NCBI GenBank assembly: GCA_937995995.1
Contig: CALKIP010000247.1
Span: 1 to 16,967, forward strand
Origin: an uncultured bacterium
GTDB lineage: Bacteria; Gemmatimonadota; Gemmatimonadetes; Longimicrobiales; RSA9
DNA length: 16,967 nt
Reading direction: 5' to 3'
A program made the position numbers and the translations under genes. Shown here one piece after another: positions 7,661 through 14,630 of this stretch (position 1 is the stretch's first letter; each line of letters begins with the position of its first letter). A model generated the notes under the pieces. It saw only the letters and a program-made list of their open reading frames with translations. It was not told the DNA's origin and searched no databases.

Positions 7661-7729
7661 AGCACGGGAGACAGCTCGGCGGGATCCAACGCAGAGCCGG
7701 CCACGGGCGGAGCGCCATCCCTGGCCACG

Positions 7730-7786
7730 TCCGACTCCGAGTCCGCGAGGTCCGGTGTCGGAATCGGGCTCGGAGTCGGAATCGGG
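7730..7786. repeat. Long stem-loop and 18-bp direct repeats between convergent genes
   Basis: TCCGACTCCGAG (7730-7741) pairs perfectly with CTCGGAGTCGGA (7769-7780). Counting one G-T wobble and three more inner pairs, the stem reaches 16 bp around a 19-nt loop. GTCGGAATCGGG occurs twice at an 18-bp interval (7757-7768 and 7775-7786). The element lies in the 158-bp gap between the convergent lipoprotein and amidohydrolase genes, so it may end transcription in both directions, but no T-tract follows it. The rest of the gap, 7661-7729, shows nothing distinctive. Confidence 0.6.
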
Positions 7787-7818
7787 ATAGGGATCGCCGG
7801 GAAAGACCGCGAAGCGTT

Positions 7819-9441
7819 CTAGCTGAGCGGCGGCTTCCCGCGCCGCAGCGCCCGCCCCGCGCGCACATCCTGGAACTCGCCGGCATCGACCGTGATGGCG
7901 CCGTTCACGACCACGTAGTCGATCCCGTCCGGGTACTGGTGCGGCATCTGGAAAGTGGAGCGGTCCATCACCATCTCCGCATCGAAGATGACGAGGTCCG
8001 CCGCGAGCCCCTCAGCGATGCGCCCGCGGTCCTCGAGCCCGAGCCGGTCTGCGGGCATCGACGTCATCTTGCGGATCGCCTCCTCCAGCGTGAGCGCGCC
8101 CCGCTCGCGCACGTAGCGCCCGAGGACGCGTGGGAAGGTGCCGTACCACCGTGGGTGCGGGTGCCCCTCGCCCGGCTGGGTGAGCCGGCCGTCGGAGGCG
8201 ATCATCGTCTGCGGGTGCCGCATGATCCGCTCGACGTCGCCCTCGTCGAGGACGTGGTAGATTGCGGAGGCGCCGCCCAGGCGGACCGCCTCGATGACCA
8301 GCTCCGCGCCCGTCTCCGGTGTCGGCCTGAGTCCGCGCATCTCCGCCCAATCGGCCAGCGTCTTCCCTTCCAGCTCCGGCATCCACGAGACGCGAGCGAG
8401 CTGCACACGTCGCAGGTCGTTGCCGCCCCGGTCGTTCACGATGTTGTAGACGATCCCGTCGACGATGCTGTCGCGGAGCACGGGATCCTCGAGCCGCTCC
8501 AGAAAGATGTCGCGTCCGCCGGCCATCGCCCACGCAGGGACGAGGACGGTGATCCCCGTGTAGGTGGCCGTGTACGGGTACTGGTCGATCATGACGTCGA
8601 CGCCCTCGGCGCGGGCGGAGTCGACCATCGCCAGCGTCCGCTCGCTCGCGCCCCACATCGGCTGGCCGACCACCTTGTGATGCGTGAGCACGACGGGGAT
8701 TTCCGCGCGCCGGCCGATCTCGATCGTCTCTGCGACGGCGTCGATCAGCCCGAGCCCCTCCTCGCGCATGTGCGAGGTGTAGATCCCGCCGGAGTCTGCC
8801 GCGACCCTGGCCAGCGCGACGACTTCATCGGTATTCGAGTACGCGCCCGGCAGGTACTTGAGCCCCGTCGACAGCCCAAACGCACCCTCGCCCATCGCCT
8901 GGGCCACCAGCTCCTGCATCCGCTCCAGCTCCTCGGCCGTCGGCTCGCGGTCCGCCATCCCCATCACGCGTCGGCGGATCGTGTTGTGTCCGACGAGGAA
9001 CGCCACGTTCATCCCGAGGCCGAGCGATTGTGCGGAGTCGAGGTGGACGCCGATCGGCAGCGGCGAGCCGCCATCAGGTCCGCCGAGCGCCGTCGTCACG
9101 CCCTGCCGCACATGGCTCTCGGCGGCGGGCAACCGCAGCAGCGGGTCCAAATGCGCGTGCAGATCGATGAAGCCGGGAGAGACGATCTTGCCCTCTGCGT
9201 CGATCACCCGTGCAGCCGGCTCGTGGGGCAGCGCAGCGCGGGAGACCCGCACGATGCGATCGCCCCGCACGGCGACGTCCGCGCGGTAGCGCTCGCCGCC
9301 CGTGCCGTCGATCACCGTGCCTCCCGTGATCAACAGATCCCACGGCCCCTCGTCGACCGCGGGACCAGCGCCGCACGCGGCCGCGAAGCCCGCGGCGAGG
9401 ACGAGGGTCAGCACCGCCATGGCGCGCTCGAGCATGTTCAT
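7819..9441 (-). CDS. Exported amidohydrolase of the N-acyl-D-amino-acid deacylase (D-aminoacylase) type
   Basis: A 540-residue enzyme expected to release D-amino acids from N-acyl derivatives or to cleave related amides. ATG 9441-9439 has GGGAG six bases upstream. A hydrophobic N-terminus ending FAAAC (Cys23) suggests a lipoprotein. The amidohydrolase barrel shows LLITGGTVIDGTG (36-48), the metal pair H95/H97 in FIDLHAHLD, H224 in TSHMREEG, H254/H255 in VLTHHKVVG and catalytic Asp417 in MIASDGRL, followed by HPHPRWYGTFPRVLGRYVRE, a strong signature of this family. The final beta-domain has ADLVIFDAE. Where Alcaligenes D-aminoacylase has a cysteine metal ligand in GNCG, this protein reads GPDGGS, with D123 at or near that position. 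Substrate specificity cannot be read from sequence. It is divergent from the yigZ-like gene. Confidence 0.88.
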   Translation of the reverse strand: MNMLERAMAVLTLVLAAGFAAACGAGPAVDEGPWDLLITGGTVIDGTGGERYRADVAVRGDRIVRVSRAALPHEPAARVIDAEGKIVSPGFIDLHAHLDPLLRLPAAESHVRQGVTTALGGPDGGSPLPIGVHLDSAQSLGLGMNVAFLVGHNTIRRRVMGMADREPTAEELERMQELVAQAMGEGAFGLSTGLKYLPGAYSNTDEVVALARVAADSGGIYTSHMREEGLGLIDAVAETIEIGRRAEIPVVLTHHKVVGQPMWGASERTLAMVDSARAEGVDVMIDQYPYTATYTGITVLVPAWAMAGGRDIFLERLEDPVLRDSIVDGIVYNIVNDRGGNDLRRVQLARVSWMPELEGKTLADWAEMRGLRPTPETGAELVIEAVRLGGASAIYHVLDEGDVERIMRHPQTMIASDGRLTQPGEGHPHPRWYGTFPRVLGRYVRERGALTLEEAIRKMTSMPADRLGLEDRGRIAEGLAADLVIFDAEMVMDRSTFQMPHQYPDGIDYVVVNGAITVDAGEFQDVRAGRALRRGKPPLS

Positions 9442-9558
9442 GGATCACTCCCCGGGTACTATGGGGTAGGTAGATTTGCGGTTACACGATGGAATGCTGC
9501 ATCTTACCCACATAGCCGCCGGCGGGCCAGTCGGCGTCCGATCACACGGCGCCGGTCG

Positions 9559-9574
9559 GTGTACTCGAGTGCAC
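9559..9574. promoter_or_regulatory. Palindromic operator-like site in the divergent region 9442-9682
   Basis: GTGTACTCGAGTGCAC is a 16-bp palindrome with one mismatched pair, midway in the 241-bp gap between the divergent amidohydrolase and yigZ-like genes. No well-placed promoter boxes were recognised around it, and the rest of the gap shows no coding character. Site assignment is tentative. Confidence 0.3.
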
Positions 9575-9682
9575 CCACGAGTGGGGTCTCGGCCTCCGAC
9601 GCCTCGGTGCCGAACGGTTGGAGTCGCCGACCGAGTCGCTCCTGGAGTTCGACACCGCCCGCATCACCCAAACGCCTGCAGG

Positions 9683-10315
9683 ATGCCCGACGACCGCTAC
9701 CCCGTCCCCGCCGATCGCCACCGTGTCACCCAGGAGATCGAGCGCAGCCGCTTCATCACGACCGTCGCCCCCGCTGCGACGCTCGAGGAAGCACGGGCCT
9801 TCATCGACGAGGTACGCGCGGAATTCCCCGACGCCAACCACAATTGCTGGGCGTACGTGGTCGGGCCGCCAGGCAGCACCGCGGCGATCGGGATGAGCGA
9901 CGACGGCGAGCCGCACGGTACCGCGGGTCGGCCGATGCTCACCGCGCTTCTCCACTCCGGCGTCGGCGACATCGCCGCTGTCGTGACGCGCTACTTCGGC
10001 GGTATCAAGCTCGGCAAGGGCGGGCTCGTACGCGCCTACACCGGAAGCGTCCAGCAGGCGCTCGAGACGCTGCCCACGCGCGAGCGCGTCGAAACCGCTA
10101 CGCTCGAGATCGTCCTCGAGTACGCCGCGCTCACCCCGGTACAGCAGGTGCTCGAGGAGCACGAAGCCGAGATCGTCGCCGAGGACTACGCAGCGGACGT
10201 CACACTCACCGTGGAGCTTCCCGAGTCGCGGCTCGCCGGCTTCCGGGCCGCGGTTCTCGACATCACACGCGGCCGCGCTGCGATCGAGCCGCACGAACAC
10301 GAACCCGAACCATGA
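9683..10315 (+). CDS. yigZ: YigZ / IMPACT (UPF0029) family protein
   Basis: A 210-residue cytoplasmic protein. ATG 9683 gives the usual family length of about 205; the frame is open 69 codons further upstream to a TTG, but that stretch is not protein-like. The N-terminal IMPACT domain is unmistakable: SRFITTVAPA (22-31), HNCWAYVVG (53-61), SDDGEPHGTAGRPML (72-86) and VVTRYFGGIKLGKGGLVRAY (100-119). The C-terminal part, about 140-205, matches the small DUF1949-type ferredoxin-like domain (EYAALTPVQQVLEEHEAEIV). Eukaryotic IMPACT regulates the eIF2-alpha kinase Gcn2; the bacterial role is unsettled, with links to RNA or translation suggested. The ribosome site is poor (GCAGG directly before ATG). 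It is followed after four bases by the M61 peptidase gene and probably shares its transcript. Confidence 0.93.
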   Translation: MPDDRYPVPADRHRVTQEIERSRFITTVAPAATLEEARAFIDEVRAEFPDANHNCWAYVVGPPGSTAAIGMSDDGEPHGTAGRPMLTALLHSGVGDIAAVVTRYFGGIKLGKGGLVRAYTGSVQQALETLPTRERVETATLEIVLEYAALTPVQQVLEEHEAEIVAEDYAADVTLTVELPESRLAGFRAAVLDITRGRAAIEPHEHEPEP

Positions 10316-10325
10316 GACCATGAGA
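10310..10325 (+). repeat. Tandem 8-bp duplication at the yigZ / M61 gene junction
   Basis: CCATGAGA occurs twice in a row (10310-10317, 10318-10325). The first copy contains the yigZ stop codon within ATGA; the second contains the M61 start codon. Collapsing the repeat to one copy would give a conventional ATGA stop-start overlap, so the present four-base gap looks like the product of a recent duplication. No separate ribosome site precedes the M61 start, consistent with translational coupling. Confidence 0.75.
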
Positions 10326-12161
10326 GCCCTGATCCCCGCACTCGCGCTGCTGCTCGCCGCGCCGGCGGCCTTCGCCCAGGCGCCGGTCCGCTACCAGGTG
10401 GAGTTCCCGAACGCGGAGCACCACGAGGCCCGTATCGCCGTGACCTTCGATGAGGTGCCGGCCGGCCCCCTCGAGGTGCGCATGAGCCGCTCCTCGCCCG
10501 GCCGCTACGCGATCCACGAGTTCGCCAAGAACGTCTACGCCGTCGAGGCGTACGACGGCGCCGGCCGCCCACTCGAGGTCACGAGGCCCGACCCCTACGG
10601 CTGGACCGTCGACGGGCACGACGGCACGGTCCGCTTCGTCTACACGCTCTTCGCCGACCGCGCGGGCGGGACGTACAGCGGGATCGATCTGAGCCACGCG
10701 CACCTGAACATCCCGGCCACCTTCGTCTGGGCGCGGGGGCTCGAGGATCGGCCGATCCGGGTCACTTTCGAACCGCCCGAAGGCTCGGGGTGGAAGGTGG
10801 CTACGCAGCTCGTCGCCACCGACGATCCGTACACCTACACCGCACCGGACCTCTACTACTTCCTCGACAGCCCGATCGAATTGAGCGACTTCGACGTGCG
10901 GGAGTGGACGGTCGGCTCGGGCGATGAGACGTACACGATCCGCATCGCGCTGCACCATCTGGGCACCGACGCCGAGTTCGACGCGTATGCCGAGATGGCG
11001 CAGAAGGTCGTCGCCGAACAGATCGCCGTCTTCGGCGAGCCGGCCGACTTCGACTACGGCAGCTACGTCTTCATCACCGATTACCTGCCGTGGGCGGTGG
11101 GCGACGGGATGGAGCACCGCAACTCCACGATCCTGACGAGCACGCGCCCCCTGTCCACAGGCGCGTTGGCCAACCTCGGCACGCTCTCGCACGAGTTCTT
11201 CCACACCTGGAACGTGGAGCGGATGCGGCCCAGGTCGCTCGAGCCGTTCGACTTCGAGCGCGCCAACATGTCGCCCGACCTGTGGCTGGCCGAGGGCTTC
11301 ACCAGCTACTACGACGACCTGACGATCCGCCGTGCCGGCCTCCTGTCGGACGACGACTACGCCCGCTGGCTCTCCGGCACGCTCAACACCGTCATCAACA
11401 TGCCCGGCCGGCGTTTCTTCAGCCCCGTCGAGATGAGCATGCGCGCGCCGTTCATCGACGCGGCCACCTCGATCGATCCGACGAACAACGCGAACACGTT
11501 CATCTCCTACTACACCTGGGGCTCGGCGATCGGGCTCGGGCTCGACCTCACCCTGCGCACTCGCTACGGCCTCACGCTCGACGACTACATGCGCGAGCTC
11601 TGGCGCACGTACGGGAAGACGGAAGTTCCCTACACGATCGACGACGTCCGAGCAGCACTCGGCCGCGTGACCGGAGACCGGGAGTTCGCCGAGGCCTTCT
11701 TCGCGAACTACATCGAGGGGCGCGACGTCGTCGACTACGAGGCGCTGCTCGAGCCCGCAGGCTTCATTCTGCGCAAGGCCAACCCCGGCGCGGCGTGGCT
11801 CGGACGCATCCAGCTTCGTGCCGAGGACGGCGGTGCACGCGTACTCTCGCCCACGCTGATCGGCTCGCCGATCTACGAGGCCGGTGTCGACCGCGGCGAT
11901 CTCATCGTCTCGCTCAGCGGCCGCAACGTCTCCGATGCGGCCGACGTCGGCAGCGTGCTCGCCGCGCACCAGCCCGGCGACCGCGTCCAGATCACCTTCG
12001 AACAGCGCGGCCAGCGCCGCACCGCCACGCTCACGCTGGCCGAGGACCCGACCCTCGAGGTCGTGACCTTCGAGGCGGCCGGCCGTCCACTCGACGCCGA
12101 CGTCCGCGCCTTCCGCGAGGCGTGGCTGGGTTCGAAAGCTGCCGCCGTCCCGGCGAACTGA
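10320..12161 (+). CDS. Exported M61-family glycyl aminopeptidase with C-terminal PDZ domain
   Basis: A 613-residue zinc peptidase. The signal peptide MRALIPALALLLAAPAAFAQ (cleavage near residue 20) sends it to the periplasm or outside. The N-terminal beta-sandwich of the family covers about 22-190 (SRSSPGRYAIHEFAKNVY at 56-73 is typical). The gluzincin core has HEFFH at 291-295, with H291 and H295 as zinc ligands and E292 as general base, and the third ligand E325 in LWLAEGFTSYY. A PDZ domain occupies about 515-590 (GSPIYEAGVDRGDLIVSLSG then AHQPGDRVQITFEQRG). This order and length match M61 enzymes such as Sphingomonas glycyl aminopeptidase, which releases N-terminal Gly and Ala. The gene begins four bases after the yigZ-like stop, without its own ribosome site, and ends before a strong palindrome. 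Confidence 0.93.
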   Translation: MRALIPALALLLAAPAAFAQAPVRYQVEFPNAEHHEARIAVTFDEVPAGPLEVRMSRSSPGRYAIHEFAKNVYAVEAYDGAGRPLEVTRPDPYGWTVDGHDGTVRFVYTLFADRAGGTYSGIDLSHAHLNIPATFVWARGLEDRPIRVTFEPPEGSGWKVATQLVATDDPYTYTAPDLYYFLDSPIELSDFDVREWTVGSGDETYTIRIALHHLGTDAEFDAYAEMAQKVVAEQIAVFGEPADFDYGSYVFITDYLPWAVGDGMEHRNSTILTSTRPLSTGALANLGTLSHEFFHTWNVERMRPRSLEPFDFERANMSPDLWLAEGFTSYYDDLTIRRAGLLSDDDYARWLSGTLNTVINMPGRRFFSPVEMSMRAPFIDAATSIDPTNNANTFISYYTWGSAIGLGLDLTLRTRYGLTLDDYMRELWRTYGKTEVPYTIDDVRAALGRVTGDREFAEAFFANYIEGRDVVDYEALLEPAGFILRKANPGAAWLGRIQLRAEDGGARVLSPTLIGSPIYEAGVDRGDLIVSLSGRNVSDAADVGSVLAAHQPGDRVQITFEQRGQRRTATLTLAEDPTLEVVTFEAAGRPLDADVRAFREAWLGSKAAAVPAN

Positions 12162-12212
12162 CGAGACGGCCGCTTCCGGATCGAATCGCGAAGTGCTCTG
12201 CGTTGCAAACGA

Positions 12213-12248
12213 GAACGAGGGGGAGCCCGATCGGGCTCCCCCTCGTTC
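12213..12248. terminator. Perfect 36-bp palindrome, probable transcription terminator
   Basis: The half-site GAACGAGGGGGAGCCCGA (12213-12230) is followed directly by its exact reverse complement to 12248. In RNA this gives a very stable hairpin of up to 16 GC-rich pairs closed by a GATC tetraloop, 51 bases after the M61 stop codon. The next bases on either strand are not a T-tract, so it would be a non-canonical, hairpin-only terminator, a type common in GC-rich bacteria, and symmetric enough to work in both directions. Confidence 0.72.
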
Positions 12249-12373
12249 GCATCATCGAGGCGACAGCGTTCTGGATCGCGCCGCGGCCCTGAGCTGCTCC
12301 AGCCGCTGCGAGATCATTGTAACGACTCGACCTGGAACCGTGTGACGAGCGCGCTTCGAGCGACCGTCCAGCC

Positions 12374-12402
12374 TTGACGCGCTCCGCGGCGGGTCGCAAG
12401 AT
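12374..12402 (+). promoter_or_regulatory. Candidate promoter of the amidase gene
   Basis: TTGACG (12374-12379), a 17-bp spacer and CAAGAT (12397-12402). The -35 box matches the consensus at five of six positions, and transcription would begin about 38 bases before the TTG start codon. The rest of the gap, 12249-12373, holds no recognisable feature. Confidence 0.4.
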
Positions 12403-12446
12403 GCGGCAACTCCCGAAAGAACTGTGTCAGACGCAGAGTCATCGAC

Positions 12447-14012
12447 TTGCCAGAACCGGCCGCGACGCCACTGAAACCCGAGGCGAAACGGATACGATCC
12501 ACCACGCCCGCGGGTGCCGGAGTCCTCGACGACCTCCTCACCCTGCCGGCCACTGAACTCGCCGCGCGCATCCGCGGCGGCGAGTTCGCGCCGTCCGAGG
12601 TGGTGGATCGGCACATCTGCCGCATCCGAGCCGTCAACCCGGCGCTCAACGCACTCGTCGCCGACCGCTTCGAGGAGGCTCGTCGGGAGGCCCGCCAGGC
12701 GGACGAACGACTGCGCTCGGGTGATACCGACCTGCCGCCACTCCTCGGCGTCCCCTTCACGGTCAAGGAGATGATCGACCTCGAGGGTATGCCGAACACC
12801 TTCGGCTCGGTCCACCGCGCCGGGAGCGTGGCCACGGCCGATGCGACGATCGTTCGGCGGCTCCGCGAAGCCGGTGCCATCCCCCTCGGCGTCTCCAACG
12901 TGCCCGAGTGGGGGTTCTGGTTCGAAACGATCAGCCTGGTCTACGGTCGCGCTCGCAACCCCTACGCCCCGGACCGCACGCCTGGCGGCAGCTCCGGTGG
13001 TGAGGGTGCACTGATCGGCGCGGGTGGGTCGCCCTTCGGCGTCGGCAGCGACATCGGCGGATCGATCCGCATGCCCGCCGCATTCTGCGGTGTCTTCGGC
13101 CACAAGCCCACGAGTGGGCTGCTCCCGCTTACCGGACACCACCCGGTCTACCGAGGCGACGACGATGCCGTGCCGAGTCGACTCAATCCCTTCGTCGCTC
13201 TCGGGCCGATCGCCCGCTCCGCCCGCGACCTCATGCCGCTGCTCCGCATCATGGCGGGACCCGACGGCGTGGATCCCAACGCCACGCCCATCCGCCTCGA
13301 GTCACCCGATGCTGTCGACTGGAACGGGCGCCGTGTCCTCGTCCTCGACGACCCGAGCATCACCCTCGCCGCCCGCGCGACGCGCGAAGTCCGCGAGGCC
13401 GTGCGACGCGTCGCTCGGGAATTCGAGACACGGGGCTCCGTCCTCGAGGCGCTACCACGTGATTTTTTCCGCCGCGCCGTCGATCTCTGGTTCACCGCGC
13501 TCCGCGCTCTCGACAGCCCGCCGATCGGTGAACTCGTCGGCGGAGGACAGCCGATCGGGCTGGCTCGCGAAATCGCACGGACCATCTTGCGACGGCCGCG
13601 AATCAGCATCCCCGTCCTGATGATCGTGATGGCCGAGCGCTTCGGCCCGGCCTCCGACCGGCGCCAGGCAGCGGCACGGCGCGAACTCGAGGCACTCCGG
13701 CAAGCTCTGCTCGATCGCCTGGGCGAGGGCGGCGTGCTCCTCCTCCCGCCTCACCCGCGGGTCGCGCCTCGGCACAACCGGCCGCTTTTCCGGCCGTTCG
13801 ACTTCGCCTTCACGGGCATCTTCAACGCCCTGCGCCTCCCAACGACCGTGGCGCCGGTCGGCTTCGATCGACACGGTCTTCCCCTCGGTGTGCAGATCGC
13901 CGCCGCCCCCGGCAGCGACCACCTCACGATCGCGGCGGCGCTGGCTGTGGAAGAAGCGCTCGGCGGCTGGAGGCCACCCTCCCACAACTCGCTGCCGCAC
14001 AACGAATTATAA
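12447..14012 (+). CDS. Amidase-signature enzyme, fatty-acid-amide-hydrolase-like
   Basis: A 521-residue hydrolase of C-N bonds. The start must be TTG 12447: the frame is closed by a TGA at 12375, and no ATG, GTG or other TTG occurs between it and the conserved region; only a weak GCAGAG precedes it. There is no signal peptide. The Ser-cisSer-Lys triad is complete: Lys107 in PFTVKEMID, Ser182 in PGGSSGGEGALIG and Ser206 in SDIGGSIRMPAAFCG. The 75- and 24-residue spacings equal those I recall for mammalian FAAH (K142, S217, S241), and the surrounding GGEGALIGxGGSP and FCGVFGHKPT are FAAH-like rather than GatA-like. A stand-alone gene without gatB or gatC also argues against aminoacyl-tRNA amidation. 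The substrate is probably a hydrophobic or acylated amide, by inference. Confidence 0.9.
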   Translation: MPEPAATPLKPEAKRIRSTTPAGAGVLDDLLTLPATELAARIRGGEFAPSEVVDRHICRIRAVNPALNALVADRFEEARREARQADERLRSGDTDLPPLLGVPFTVKEMIDLEGMPNTFGSVHRAGSVATADATIVRRLREAGAIPLGVSNVPEWGFWFETISLVYGRARNPYAPDRTPGGSSGGEGALIGAGGSPFGVGSDIGGSIRMPAAFCGVFGHKPTSGLLPLTGHHPVYRGDDDAVPSRLNPFVALGPIARSARDLMPLLRIMAGPDGVDPNATPIRLESPDAVDWNGRRVLVLDDPSITLAARATREVREAVRRVAREFETRGSVLEALPRDFFRRAVDLWFTALRALDSPPIGELVGGGQPIGLAREIARTILRRPRISIPVLMIVMAERFGPASDRRQAAARRELEALRQALLDRLGEGGVLLLPPHPRVAPRHNRPLFRPFDFAFTGIFNALRLPTTVAPVGFDRHGLPLGVQIAAAPGSDHLTIAAALAVEEALGGWRPPSHNSLPHNEL

Positions 14013-14027
14013 ATTCGATGCCAAGTT

Positions 14028-14057
14028 TTGGTCGTTTCTGGCATCTGTATATATAGA
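14028..14057 (+). promoter_or_regulatory. AT-rich promoter of the sigma / anti-sigma operon
   Basis: A sharply AT-rich island at 14003-14056 contains TTGGTC (14028-14033), a 16-bp spacer and TATATA (14050-14055), or TATAGA (14052-14057) with 18 bp. It lies 60-90 bases before the sigma-factor start. The -35 box is weak, so recognition by this or another alternative sigma factor is possible; a second copy of the motif was not found in the window. Confidence 0.5.
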
Positions 14058-14114
14058 GCCCCCGACAATGGAGCGGTTTGCCTTGGTAGGCGTCCGGTGA
14101 GGGATCAGGCAGGG

Positions 14115-14630
14115 ATGAGCGTACTCGTCCAACGCGCACGGCGTGCAGAGGCGAGTGCGCTGGAGGAGCTGTATGCGCAATTCGGGCGCATGCTCTTTCG
14201 CGTCGCGTATGGCCTCACCCAGTCCGAGGTCGACGCCGAAGACGTGATTCAGGACGTCTTCGCCGGACTGCCCGAGGCGCTCCGTAGTTACGAAGCTCGG
14301 GGCCGCTTGGAAGACTGGCTGAAGACGGTGGTGACACGGAGGTCGCTCATGGTGTTGCGCCAGAGGCGTCGTCGCCGGGAGATCCCCCTCGACGGACCGC
14401 CAGTGGTCCATCCAGTCGAGCGGGCGGAACCGGTAGTCGATCGCGTCGCCCTGCAACGGGCGCTCGCGAGGCTGCCCGATTCGCTACGAGCCGTGTTCGT
14501 TCTCAAGGAGATCGAAGGCTACTCCCACGAGGAGATCGGCAAGATCATGGGCATCGGCAAGCACGGCTCCGCAAGCAGACTCCATCGCGCCAGGAAGCTC
14601 CTGAGGGAACGACTGAGGCATTCGGCATGA
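14115..14630 (+). CDS. ECF-family RNA polymerase sigma factor
   Basis: A 171-residue sigma-70 family protein with regions 2 and 4 only. Region 2 covers about 3-87: LVQRARRAEASALEELYAQF, VDAEDVIQDVFAGLPEAL (core binding and -10 recognition), then a basic RRRRR stretch. Region 4 spans about 112-168: LARLPDSLRAVFVLKEIEGY, then the helix-turn-helix HEEIGKIMGIGKHGSASRLH. The ATG at 14115 is preferred because region 2 starts three residues later and AGGCAGGG precedes it; GTG 14097, in frame, would add six residues. The stop overlaps the anti-sigma ATG by four bases (ATGA), so the two are translationally coupled and the partner very likely holds this factor inactive. The target promoters are unknown. 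Confidence 0.93.
   Translation: MSVLVQRARRAEASALEELYAQFGRMLFRVAYGLTQSEVDAEDVIQDVFAGLPEALRSYEARGRLEDWLKTVVTRRSLMVLRQRRRRREIPLDGPPVVHPVERAEPVVDRVALQRALARLPDSLRAVFVLKEIEGYSHEEIGKIMGIGKHGSASRLHRARKLLRERLRHSA

Noticed and set aside
9476..9682. Upstream extension of the yigZ-like protein to a TTG codon
   Set aside because: The extra 69 residues are Arg/His/Pro-rich and unlike the family, whose normal length is reached from ATG 9683.
7939..10323. Very long plus-strand open frame opposite the amidohydrolase and into yigZ
   Set aside because: It is antisense to a gene with clear family motifs; its translation is rich in Arg, His and Asp with no recognisable domain, as expected for a GC-rich shadow frame.
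10263..11969. Long minus-strand open frame opposite the M61 peptidase
   Set aside because: Antisense to HExxH and PDZ motifs that are intact on the plus strand; it has no ribosome site and shadow-frame composition.
12249..12446. Small gene between the palindrome and the amidase
   Set aside because: Short frames on both strands lack ribosome sites and recognisable motifs; only a promoter candidate is supported.
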